DNA of 64,000 bases from UBA6170 sp942491385. Its GTDB lineage: Bacteria; Chloroflexota; Anaerolineae; Anaerolineales; Anaerolineaceae. The notes below the pieces were generated by a model. The model had not been told where the DNA came from. It searched no databases and was given only the letters and a program-made list of their open reading frames with translations. A program made the position numbers and the translations under genes. Shown piece by piece: positions 8,889 to 16,180 of this stretch (the stretch's first letter is position 1; each line of letters starts with the position of its first letter). Location: contig CALOAF010000003.1 of the NCBI GenBank assembly GCA_942491385.1, forward strand, positions 1 to 64,000. Reading direction: 5' to 3'.

Positions 8889-10043
8889 CTATTGATCCTT
8901 CCTGGTAGTTGCCAATTCTGTCCACCCAAAAGCATTGACCATTTTAAAATACAGGTCTGTATTGTCGTAAACTCCTCCAAAATCTTCCGACTTGGGTCCA
9001 AAGGCAAAAACAGGAACCATGGCCGCAGTATGCCCATTGCTGGTGAAAGCCGTTTCCAAATTATTGATCGTGGAACCTTCATTTACACTAAAACCTCCAC
9101 TTTCGTGATCTGCCGTAACGATAACCAGCGTATTGCCATCCTTTCGGGCATAATCCAGTACCATATCTATAGTACGGTCAAAATCAAGGGTTTCTTCAAT
9201 CATACGGTTGCCTTTTTTGGCATGACCTGCCCAGTCTATCTGTGAACCTTCAACCATTAGAAAATATCCTTGCTCACTTTGATTTTTCAAGGTGAGCATA
9301 GCAATTTCCGTAGCTTCCATTAAATAATCCCTGCCTTGAAAAGAATATTTGGGGTCTTCCCAGGCAGAAAAATAGGCTACTTTTTTCTTGCCATCCGTTT
9401 TGGTACGTAGCCAATTAATCGTTTTATAAGAATAATCCGAAACGGAATATCCTTTATCTCTCAATTCCTGGAGCAAGTCACGATCATCACGCTCCCGGTC
9501 AACAAAGCTTTTCTGGCCCCCGCCAACAAAGAAATCGACATCAGCTTCAATCAGGTCAGCGGCTATCCTTTCGTACAAATACCTCAATGGCTGATGTGCA
9601 TAAAAAGCAGCTGGTGTGGCATGTACCAGGGAAGAAGTAACCACCAGGCCGGTCGCCAAACCCCGGTCATTGGCCTCCTCCAGAATGGTCTTGCATCTTA
9701 TGGAGTCCGCATCAATGCCCAAACAGTGGTTGCAAGTCTTAAGCCCGCACCCCATGGCCGTTGCCGAAGCAGCAGAGTCCGTCACCAGGTCGGTTGCGGA
9801 ATGGGTAGTCATCAACCCGATGGTCTTGAATTTTTCCAGGGCAAGAATATTGTTATTGCTGTACATGGCTGCGGTGATCTGACTCAGGCCCATACCATCA
9901 CCGATCATCAGGATAATATTCGTTGGTTTATCCGAAAAAGATGCCGGAACTTCCAGAACGGATACCGTTTCCTGAACCTTTGGTGTACAGGAAATGAAAA
10001 AAAACACAAAAAAAATGCAACTATTAAAAAATTGATTCGTCAT
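8889..10043 (-). CDS. alkaline phosphatase lipoprotein
   Basis: A 384-aa protein starting at ATG 10043, which places a lipoprotein signal (MTNQFFNSCIFFVFFFISC) directly at the N-terminus. An in-frame upstream start at 10118 would add 25 residues of non-signal sequence. The fold is that of classical alkaline phosphatases: NIILMIGDGMGLSQ holds the first metal-binding Asp, VTDSAASATAMGCG holds the nucleophilic Ser at about residue 90, VEGSQIDWAGH and VTADHESGG supply metal ligands, and a late NGHTAAMVPVFAFGP gives the last zinc His. It releases phosphate from organic monoesters at the cell surface. Phosphate regulation is likely from the family's known biology, but I see no clear Pho box. Confidence 0.93.
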   Translation of the reverse strand: MTNQFFNSCIFFVFFFISCTPKVQETVSVLEVPASFSDKPTNIILMIGDGMGLSQITAAMYSNNNILALEKFKTIGLMTTHSATDLVTDSAASATAMGCGLKTCNHCLGIDADSIRCKTILEEANDRGLATGLVVTSSLVHATPAAFYAHQPLRYLYERIAADLIEADVDFFVGGGQKSFVDRERDDRDLLQELRDKGYSVSDYSYKTINWLRTKTDGKKKVAYFSAWEDPKYSFQGRDYLMEATEIAMLTLKNQSEQGYFLMVEGSQIDWAGHAKKGNRMIEETLDFDRTIDMVLDYARKDGNTLVIVTADHESGGFSVNEGSTINNLETAFTSNGHTAAMVPVFAFGPKSEDFGGVYDNTDLYFKMVNAFGWTELATTRKDQ

Positions 10044-10190
10044 TAATATGAACTTTATCTGTTTATTTGGAACGACTGCCGGCTTTAACCTCCCCAAGTA
10101 TTTAGGACAAGTATTCAAACTCTTTTCAAAATTTAATGTTGAATTAACACATTAAATAACAAGAAACTGGAATTTAATTCCGAAATCATG

Positions 10191-10198
10191 TATTTTTG
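10191..10198 (+). promoter_or_regulatory. candidate -7 box (TATTTTTG)
   Basis: An exact match to the Bacteroidota primary sigma -7 consensus TAnnTTTG, followed by GCGG. No good TTTG -33 box lies 19-21 bases upstream, so this is only a candidate. Confidence 0.35.
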
Positions 10199-10281
10199 CG
10201 GTGAAAAAAATAATTTATTTTAGTTGGCCGATAAAAACATGTCATAAATCTAAAAAAAGTGATTGAATTTCCAGTGTGCTA

Positions 10282-10289
10282 TAATTTTG
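10282..10289 (+). promoter_or_regulatory. candidate -7 box (TAATTTTG) for the CotH-like gene
   Basis: An exact TAnnTTTG match ending 27 bases before the in-frame ATG at 10317 and 126 bases before the ATG at 10416. A TTG lies 16 bases upstream (10263-10265), somewhat closer than usual. If this promoter is used, the short leader would favour the upstream ATG. Confidence 0.4.
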
Positions 10290-10415
10290 AGTCAAACAAA
10301 GATAAAACCTTAAATAATGACAACCCGACAAAATTCTCTTAATATTTCAATAGAGGATGACAATTTGAAAAATCATTTACAAACTGCCCCCATTCCCGGT
10401 TTTGTAAGGAGTACC

Positions 10416-11507
10416 ATGAAACTTCTGATCATGCTGATGGTATTGTTCAGCAGCACTGGACTTTTCGCCAGTCAGCCCGCCACAGTGGATTATGATCAGA
10501 AAAGTTTCTTTGATGCCATTTCTGCGGACAACATCATTAACGTTACCATTGAGACCAATATTACGGAATTGATCGAAAACCGCAGGATTGATGAATATTT
10601 GCCTGCTAAAATGAAATGGCAGGACATTTCCGGAGCGTGGAATACTTATGAGGTGGGCGTAAAAGCCCGCGGTAAATTCCGTCGTCGTATTTGTGACTTT
10701 CCTCCGCTGAAGATCAAATTGTCCAAGGACGAACTTAAAGCGTCAGGATTTGCTACCTACAACAAACTGAAACTCGTTACCCACTGTGTGGAAGATAAAA
10801 GCGAAGGTAACAGCAACCTGTTGAAGGAGTATCTTGCCTACAAGATGTACAACGAATTAAATGACAACAGCTTTCGCGTACAGTTGATCAAGGTTACCTA
10901 TATCGATAACGTTGGTGATTACGGTGAGGAAACCCGCTATGGTTTTATCATCGAAAGCAAAAAGGAGTTATCAGAAAGACTTGGCGGAACAGAGTGTGAG
11001 GATTGTTTCAATCCTTCCCCTGAAATACTCTCCAGCAGAGATATTGGCATCACGGCTATTTTCCAGTATATGATCGGCAATGCCGACTGGGATATTCCAA
11101 TGGTCAAAAATCTGGCCCTGGTAAAAACCACAGAAGGCAAACTGATACCTGTGCCTTATGATTTTGATTTCTCCGGATTGGTCAGTACACGCTATGCCAT
11201 CCCTAACCCAAATTACGGCCTGACTTCCATTCGCGACCGGGTTTACCTGGGAACAGAAATGGACAATAACCAGATGAAGTCATTGCTCAACTTTTTTGTT
11301 GACAAGAAGAAAGATCTGGAGCGGGTAGTGAAAAACATCAAACCGCTGAAATTTGGAGAAAAACAAGAAATTTACAGCTACCTGGACGAGTTTTACAGTC
11401 AGGTAGACCTATTGCTTTCCCTGGAAGATACAAACATCTACCAGGCACTCAAAAACGCGCACATAGAGGGTGTTTACCAAATCAGTGGACAATCGATTGG
11501 TAAATAA
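10416..11507 (+). CDS. secreted CotH-kinase-like protein
   Basis: A protein of 363 aa from ATG 10416, which has AAGGA five bases upstream and gives the signal peptide MKLLIMLMVLFSSTGLFA. The same frame is open to an ATG at 10317, adding 33 hydrophilic residues before the signal. The body resembles spore-coat CotH-type atypical kinases: ARGKFRRRICDFPPLKIKL, then KLKLVTHCVEDKSEGNSNLL and YLAYKMYNEL, and later YMIGNADWDIPMVKN followed by PVPYDFDFSGL, matching the CotH pattern in which an acidic patch binds metal-ATP. CotH proteins phosphorylate other surface proteins. That function is inferred from resemblance only, and the gene could equally belong to an unnamed Bacteroidota secreted family. 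A clear terminator follows it. Confidence 0.6.
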   Translation: MKLLIMLMVLFSSTGLFASQPATVDYDQKSFFDAISADNIINVTIETNITELIENRRIDEYLPAKMKWQDISGAWNTYEVGVKARGKFRRRICDFPPLKIKLSKDELKASGFATYNKLKLVTHCVEDKSEGNSNLLKEYLAYKMYNELNDNSFRVQLIKVTYIDNVGDYGEETRYGFIIESKKELSERLGGTECEDCFNPSPEILSSRDIGITAIFQYMIGNADWDIPMVKNLALVKTTEGKLIPVPYDFDFSGLVSTRYAIPNPNYGLTSIRDRVYLGTEMDNNQMKSLLNFFVDKKKDLERVVKNIKPLKFGEKQEIYSYLDEFYSQVDLLLSLEDTNIYQALKNAHIEGVYQISGQSIGK

Positions 11508-11834
11508 CGTGTCCTCAAAAATTTAAGAATCCGAATAAAACGCCGCCGCAAGGTTTCAATACACCATTGAACCTTGCGGCTTTTTTGTGCCAGGATCCAT
11601 CAAAAAAACAAAATACTGACGGCTTCTTTTCAATGGTGATAAAGATGTTTATTGGGTCGTTGAAAGGGCAAATTATTGCTGATTTTTAAAAAAACATGGA
11701 TTATACCCCAACCAATTGTGTTAAATTCATGGTCTTAGGTCTTTGAAAACGTTAAGGAACTTTAATTTTTTGGAAAAAAAACCTAAAGTATTATAATTTA
11801 GATTTTTGAATTTACCCTATTTATATTTCAAAAC
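11508..11834. other. intergenic region with terminator and AT-rich promoter region
   Basis: The first 80 bases hold the terminator of the CotH-like gene. The remaining 250 bases are strongly AT-rich, as expected upstream of the peroxidase gene, but no single promoter stands out. I see no coding sequence. Confidence 0.6.
11546..11587 (+). terminator. Rho-independent terminator
   Basis: CCGCAAGG...TTCAAT pairs with ATTGAA..CCTTGCGG around a short loop and is followed by six T residues, about 40 bases after the stop of the CotH-like gene. Confidence 0.85.
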
Positions 11835-13004
11835 ATGACTAAAATGAAGAATTTAAAGCTTCTCTCTGTGTTGCCCCTTATCATGGCATTTCTTTTAACC
11901 TCCTGTCTGGAAGACAAGGAGGAACTGACTGTACTCAACTATACAGATAGCGAATTTGCTATTTTGCAAACTACCTTGGATTTGCCCAGCACCCGTGACA
12001 GTTATGGTGTGGAATTTCCAGACCATCTTTCCAGAAGAGGGATATGGCCTCCTTTCGTGAATGATGCCAAAGCCACGCTGGGCCGTGTACTCTTCTACGA
12101 CAAAAAATTATCTCAAAACAATACGGTCTCCTGTGCCTCCTGCCACAAACAGGAACATGCTTTCTCCGATGACAAAGCCTTGAGTGAAGGGTTTAACGGC
12201 GGGCAAACCCAAAGAAACTCCCTAAGTCTGGCGGCTGTTGTCAATTTCCCTACCTATTATGGTGGAGGCTCTTCCTTTGTTCGCCCACTATTCATGTGGG
12301 ACGAGCGGGCTGAGACCATAGTGGAACAAAGTACCCTGACCATCCAGGATGATATTGAAATGGGGATGGATCTTCATGACCTTTCCGGCAAAATCGGAGA
12401 ACTGGATTACTACCAGGTATTATTCAAAAAAGCCTATGGAGACGAATTTGTTACTAAAGAACGTATCCTTGATGCCATTCAGGAGTTCATCAATTCTTTT
12501 GTTTCTGCTGATTCAAAATTTGATGAGGGCTTGAACATGGTCAGCTTTCCAAACAGTACTTTCTCCAATTTCACTCCTGAAGAAAACCGCGGAAAACAAT
12601 TATACATCAATAATTGCGCCTCCTGCCACAGCGAAGACATGTCGATACCCGTAGAAAGGTTTGCTAACAACGGGCTGGACTTCGACAATCCTGACCCGGG
12701 TATTGGAGCTATTAATGGCATTTCTGATGACCTCGGCAAGTTCAAGGTACCACCTTTGAGAAATATTGAATACTCCGGGCCATATATGCACGATGGCCGT
12801 TTTGCCACCCTGGAGGAAGTTCTGGACCATTACAGCTCCAACATCCAGGACAACCCTAATCTGGATTCCCGACTGAAGTCCGGAGGACAACCCGTGCAAA
12901 TGAATTTCTCTGAACAAGACAAAAAGGACATCATCGCTTTCCTGAAAACCTTAACAGACAATACTTTCCTTCAGGCAGAGCGTTTTTCGGATCCTTTTAA
13001 GTAA
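11835..13004 (+). CDS. di-haem cytochrome c peroxidase / MauG family lipoprotein
   Basis: A 389-aa protein with lipoprotein signal MKNLKLLSVLPLIMAFLLTSC (a second ATG at 11844 may be the true start). Two c-type haem sites are present: CASCH at residues 100-104 and CASCH at residues 261-265. The family motif PYMHDGRFATLEEVLDHY near the C-terminus supplies the distal region of the second haem. Members reduce hydrogen peroxide to water with electrons from small cytochromes, or act as MauG-like oxidases. This one should face the periplasm, anchored by lipid. Haem attachment would depend on the CcsBA system encoded at 22759-25857. It is a monocistronic gene closed by a strong terminator. The enzyme class is clear, the electron donor unknown. 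Confidence 0.92.
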   Translation: MTKMKNLKLLSVLPLIMAFLLTSCLEDKEELTVLNYTDSEFAILQTTLDLPSTRDSYGVEFPDHLSRRGIWPPFVNDAKATLGRVLFYDKKLSQNNTVSCASCHKQEHAFSDDKALSEGFNGGQTQRNSLSLAAVVNFPTYYGGGSSFVRPLFMWDERAETIVEQSTLTIQDDIEMGMDLHDLSGKIGELDYYQVLFKKAYGDEFVTKERILDAIQEFINSFVSADSKFDEGLNMVSFPNSTFSNFTPEENRGKQLYINNCASCHSEDMSIPVERFANNGLDFDNPDPGIGAINGISDDLGKFKVPPLRNIEYSGPYMHDGRFATLEEVLDHYSSNIQDNPNLDSRLKSGGQPVQMNFSEQDKKDIIAFLKTLTDNTFLQAERFSDPFK

Positions 13005-13021
13005 AACACTTTTCCAAAGGT

Positions 13022-13061
13022 AAAAAGGGGTGTTGTCCATGGCGGCAACACCCCTTTTTGT
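13022..13061 (+). terminator. Rho-independent terminator
   Basis: AAAAAGGGGTGTTG pairs with CAACACCCCTTTTT across the loop TCCATGGCGG, starting 18 bases after the peroxidase stop codon. The stem ends in a T-run (CTTTTTGTTTT). Confidence 0.9.
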
Positions 13062-13196
13062 TTTACCAAGAGGAAATTTTTCTATACTAAATCTCATGGT
13101 AATCATACTTTTAAGATAGAGGGAACCTCCACTTAAGCTCCACAATTGCCCAAAAAGCTTTTTACCCGGGGCATTTTAAACGAAAATTCCCGAAAA

Positions 13197-13228
13197 CTTG
13201 AAAACTGTTAAAATAAACGGTACATTTG
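13197..13228 (+). promoter_or_regulatory. Bacteroidota-type promoter
   Basis: CTTG (-33 element, 13197-13200) is separated by 20 bases from TACATTTG (13221-13228), an exact TAnnTTTG -7 box. Spacing and both elements fit the consensus. It would start transcription near 13235, giving either a 180-base leader for the OmpA-family gene or a separate small RNA. Confidence 0.6.
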
Positions 13229-13234
13229 CAATGG

Positions 13235-13385
13235 AATCAAAAGTATCTTGGTTCTAACATACTGATAACTGAGAAAACTGCTAAATGGCATAATGGATTT
13301 AGTATCTGCAGCTTGGCATGGCAATCGCCCGCTGTAACAAAAGAGGTTTGGCGATAATACGGCAAACCTCTTTTGTTAACTTATA
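13235..13385 (+). ncRNA. candidate small RNA or structured leader
   Basis: A stretch of about 150 bases lies between a consensus promoter and a strong terminator-like hairpin and contains no plausible ORF. The hairpin pairs TAACAAAAGAGGTTTG (13335-13350) perfectly with CAAACCTCTTTTGTTA (13363-13378) around a 12-base loop. I cannot match the sequence to a known RNA family. It could be an independent small RNA with its own terminator, or the 5' leader of the OmpA-family gene with an attenuating or stabilising stem. The T-tract after the stem is weak. Confidence 0.35.
13335..13383 (+). terminator. terminator-like hairpin upstream of the OmpA-family gene
   Basis: A perfect 16-bp inverted repeat with a 12-base loop. 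The stem itself ends in TTTTGTTA, giving an imperfect U-tract. No coding sequence ends immediately before it, so it must end or regulate an untranslated transcript. Confidence 0.5.
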
Positions 13386-13416
13386 TTATCCATGAACTGA
13401 TTAAAATATTTACCCT

Positions 13417-14853
13417 ATGTCAATGACTACAATTCGTTCAATGATCGCAGCTTTACTGTTTCTGGGGCTGCTCACACAAAGTCAAACACTTCCCGGTCAA
13501 ACTACTCCTAAAAACATGTTTGAAGTCGGTGCCCACGGCGGTGCTTTTTTCGTCACGGGTGATGTAACTCCACAAGCCGGCTATGCAGCCGGAATTCACG
13601 TTCGTAAAGCTACCGATTACATTTTCTCTCTCCGTGGTGACCTTTTGTATGGTCGCGCCTATGGCGAGAATGCCAAAGATGCAAGCGTACAGAGAGATTA
13701 TGAACTCAAATGGTACTCCGGAGCACTTTATGGTGTCTTTAGTCTTAACGCCCTTCGTTTTGACAAATCCGTCCGTAAATTCAATCTCTATGCATTGGTT
13801 GGAGGAGGAATCAACAACTTCCGTAGCGAATACAATAATGAAGAAGAAAGGAAAGGCATTCAGTACTTCCGCCTTTCCCCTCATGCCACCGTTGGGGCAG
13901 GTATGAGTTATCGAATAAGTCAACGCATCAATATTGGACTGGAACACCAAACCAGCACCTTATTTGGTCGTCGTGCTGATTTGCTTGATGGCGCTGAACT
14001 CGAAAACAAAATCAGAACGCCTTTCCGCGATCTCGTACAATACGCCCACATTCAAATTAATGTCAACCTTGGAAATCCTTCCAAATACTCAGAACCTTTA
14101 TATTGGATCAACCCGCTGGAAGGTGTGATGAGTGAAATTGACGACGTCAAAAAACGCCAGGAAGAAATGCTTACCGACTCCGATGGCGATGGTGTAATCG
14201 ATGCCCTGGATCAGGAGCCTGAAACGCCTTCTGATGCTCCTGTGGACACCAAAGGACGTACCCTGGACAGCGACAAGGACGGTGTACCTGATTATAAGGA
14301 CAAGGAGCCTTATTACCCGCCGAGAGCTGGTGAAACGGTTAATGATAACGGCGTTGTCATTAACCCAATAATCCCTAATGGCGGAGTTTCCGAAGAACGT
14401 GTCCAGGAAATGATCGATGAATCACTGAAAAATTACGGCCTCACGGAAAACAATGCCTCTGTGCAGGAATGGTTCCTGCCCATGATCCACTTTGCCATAG
14501 ATGCCTATACTGTGAAATATTCTGACTACGGAACCCTGGCCAGTATTGGCAGAATGATGAAAGGAAATCCGGAATTGCGACTGGTCGTGGTTGGCCACAC
14601 TGATCAAACAGGTAACGAGTCTCACAATGAATGGCTTTCTTATCAAAGGGCCAATGCAGTCATTGAACACCTCGTCACCAACTATGGTGTTGGCAGAGGT
14701 CGGTTTGTTTTACAATGGCAGGGTAAAAATGAAGCCCTGGTACCTTCTGCTTCCAGTTATATGAACCGCAGAGTTGAATTCAGAGTGGCCGGTTCTAAAG
14801 ACTTTGAAATGGATCCTCCGGTTGGTGGAAATAAAAAGAAATCAGGATATTAA
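13417..14853 (+). CDS. OmpA-family protein with thrombospondin type 3 repeats
   Basis: A 478-aa outer-membrane protein. After a signal peptide (start MSMTTIRSMIAALLFLGLL) comes a barrel of about 200 residues. A calcium-binding TSP3-type linker follows, with TDSDGDGVIDALDQEPETP and LDSDKDGVPDYKDKEP. The C-terminal OmpA domain (about residues 360-465) includes VVGHTDQTGNESHNEWLSYQRA and later YMNRRVEFRV, which bind peptidoglycan. This is a common Bacteroidota abundant envelope protein tethering the outer membrane to the wall. The gene is preceded by the possible structured leader described separately and followed by a terminator, so it looks monocistronic. The domain assignment is secure. Confidence 0.92.
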   Translation: MSMTTIRSMIAALLFLGLLTQSQTLPGQTTPKNMFEVGAHGGAFFVTGDVTPQAGYAAGIHVRKATDYIFSLRGDLLYGRAYGENAKDASVQRDYELKWYSGALYGVFSLNALRFDKSVRKFNLYALVGGGINNFRSEYNNEEERKGIQYFRLSPHATVGAGMSYRISQRINIGLEHQTSTLFGRRADLLDGAELENKIRTPFRDLVQYAHIQINVNLGNPSKYSEPLYWINPLEGVMSEIDDVKKRQEEMLTDSDGDGVIDALDQEPETPSDAPVDTKGRTLDSDKDGVPDYKDKEPYYPPRAGETVNDNGVVINPIIPNGGVSEERVQEMIDESLKNYGLTENNASVQEWFLPMIHFAIDAYTVKYSDYGTLASIGRMMKGNPELRLVVVGHTDQTGNESHNEWLSYQRANAVIEHLVTNYGVGRGRFVLQWQGKNEALVPSASSYMNRRVEFRVAGSKDFEMDPPVGGNKKKSGY

Positions 14854-14879
14854 TTTCTGATCACGGAAACTTTTTCAGG

Positions 14880-14920
14880 AAAAAGGGAATTATATCAACA
14901 GGTATGGTTCCCTTTTTTTA
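14880..14920 (+). terminator. Rho-independent terminator
   Basis: AAAAAGGGAA pairs with TTCCCTTTTT about 25 bases after the OmpA-family stop and leads into a seven-base T-run. A second small hairpin (GGAATAAG/CTTATTCC, 14979-15001) lies further downstream. Confidence 0.75.
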
Positions 14921-15096
14921 TTGGAACCAACCTTCTTAAAAAAACCCGGATACTATTTTAAGGAAATAAGGTATTAAGGGAATAAGCTTTTCCCTTATTC
15001 CACTTTTCCATTATTACCTGACTCCAAAACTATCCGGACATGAAATTTTTTCCAGAATTTATGCATTAGACCCGCCGGGAAAGGAACGGCATTCGG

Positions 15097-16155
15097 GTGC
15101 TTTTAATGCTCATCATCCTGTTTTTTCTTTTACCCAAAACACTTCCCTGGTTTAAAAAGGATCCTCAGGTAGATTTCTCCAGGTTTGAACAGTATGTGGA
15201 TGCCATGAAAAATCCGCTCCCCCCAAATGCTGCTGCGGCACAACTATTCGAATTTAACCCAAACACCATTGCATATGACAGTCTGTTACTGCTGGGTCTT
15301 TCGGAGAAAACAGCCTCAACCATCATCCGTTACCGCAACAAAGGCGGCCTCTTTGCCAGCAAGACAGATCTCCAAAAAATTTACACGCTTACACCGGAGC
15401 AATACGCACAGCTCGACCCTTTCATCATGATTCCAAAAACGAAAGCAGCCTACAATCCTCAGACGGTGGCGAAAATGCCTGAGGCTGCCTTTGATTTCGA
15501 TCCCAATACGGCTTCTCTGGAAACATTGTTGAAATTGGGCTTTAGGGAAAACCAGGCCAAAACGTTGATCAACTACCGCAAAAAAGGCGGGCGTTTTCAT
15601 ACCAAAGCAGATTTGAAGAAGATTTACGGGATAGGCGATGCCCTTTTTGACAGGCTTGAACCCCATGTTCAGATACAAACCCAGGAACAGTCAACCGAAA
15701 AACCTTGGACCTCCTCGACAACATTAAAATCAATGATGCCTGTCCTACCCGCTCCTATTGACATCAATCAGGCTGCTGAGGACCAATGGCAGACACTCAG
15801 GGGAATAGGGCCTGCATACGCCAAAAGGATTATTGGTTATCGGGAAAAACTGGGGGGCTTTAATTCGATTGATCAGGTAGCCACTACTTATGGATTACCG
15901 GATTCTACTTTCAGGGAAATAAAACCATTTTTAAAGCCTTCTCCCATTTACAGGAAATTGGCTGTCAATTTTGCTACTGTTGACGAACTGAGGGCACACC
16001 CCTACCTGTCCTACAAAGTCGCTCAATTGATCATCAATTACAGAACACACCATGGTGCCTTCCATTCTGTGGACGACCTGGCTAAAATTAGGGCTTTACC
16101 ACCGGATCTGATAACAAAATTGGAGCCTTATTTGAATTTCGATGAGGAATTATAG
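15097..16155 (+). CDS. membrane-anchored helix-hairpin-helix (ComEA-like) protein
   Basis: A 352-aa protein (GTG at 15097, or ATG at 15106) whose first 20 residues form a hydrophobic anchor. It then carries four helix-hairpin-helix units of about 60-70 residues: LLLLGLSEKTASTIIRYR, LLKLGFRENQAKTLINYR, LRGIGPAYAKRIIGYR and a degenerate YKVAQLIINYR. Each is followed by a F-x-S/T-x-x-D-L-x-K-I-like segment, as in ComEA and T2SS K-type proteins. Such repeats bind DNA backbone non-specifically, and ComEA captures DNA in natural transformation. With the membrane anchor this one could face the periplasm. The stop lies 25 bases from the metalloprotease start, suggesting a shared transcript. The domain is certain; a role in competence is inference. 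Confidence 0.8.
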   Translation: MLLMLIILFFLLPKTLPWFKKDPQVDFSRFEQYVDAMKNPLPPNAAAAQLFEFNPNTIAYDSLLLLGLSEKTASTIIRYRNKGGLFASKTDLQKIYTLTPEQYAQLDPFIMIPKTKAAYNPQTVAKMPEAAFDFDPNTASLETLLKLGFRENQAKTLINYRKKGGRFHTKADLKKIYGIGDALFDRLEPHVQIQTQEQSTEKPWTSSTTLKSMMPVLPAPIDINQAAEDQWQTLRGIGPAYAKRIIGYREKLGGFNSIDQVATTYGLPDSTFREIKPFLKPSPIYRKLAVNFATVDELRAHPYLSYKVAQLIINYRTHHGAFHSVDDLAKIRALPPDLITKLEPYLNFDEEL

Positions 16156-16180
16156 ATTTTGCAGGAAAAATTGATACCTG

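Larger units (their letters stand above)
10044..10415. other. AT-rich divergent intergenic region
   Basis: About 370 bases separate the start of the phosphatase gene (minus) from the signal peptide start of the CotH-like gene (plus). The stretch is AT-rich and holds two matches to the Bacteroidota -7 box on the plus strand, at 10191-10198 and 10282-10289. An in-frame ATG at 10317 could extend the downstream gene. No other coding sequence or RNA is apparent. Confidence 0.6.
13005..13416. other. 412-bp intergenic region with two hairpins and a promoter
   Basis: No protein-coding sequence is evident. In order, it holds the terminator of the peroxidase gene, a well-formed plus-strand promoter (13197-13228), about 105 bases of unassigned sequence and a strong hairpin (13335-13378) ending 38 bases before the OmpA-family start. 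It may encode a small RNA or a structured leader; see the separate entries. Confidence 0.6.

Noticed and set aside
10317..10415. Earlier start of the CotH-like gene at 10317
   Set aside because: It would put 33 hydrophilic residues before an otherwise perfect signal peptide. It is kept only as an alternative because of the promoter spacing.
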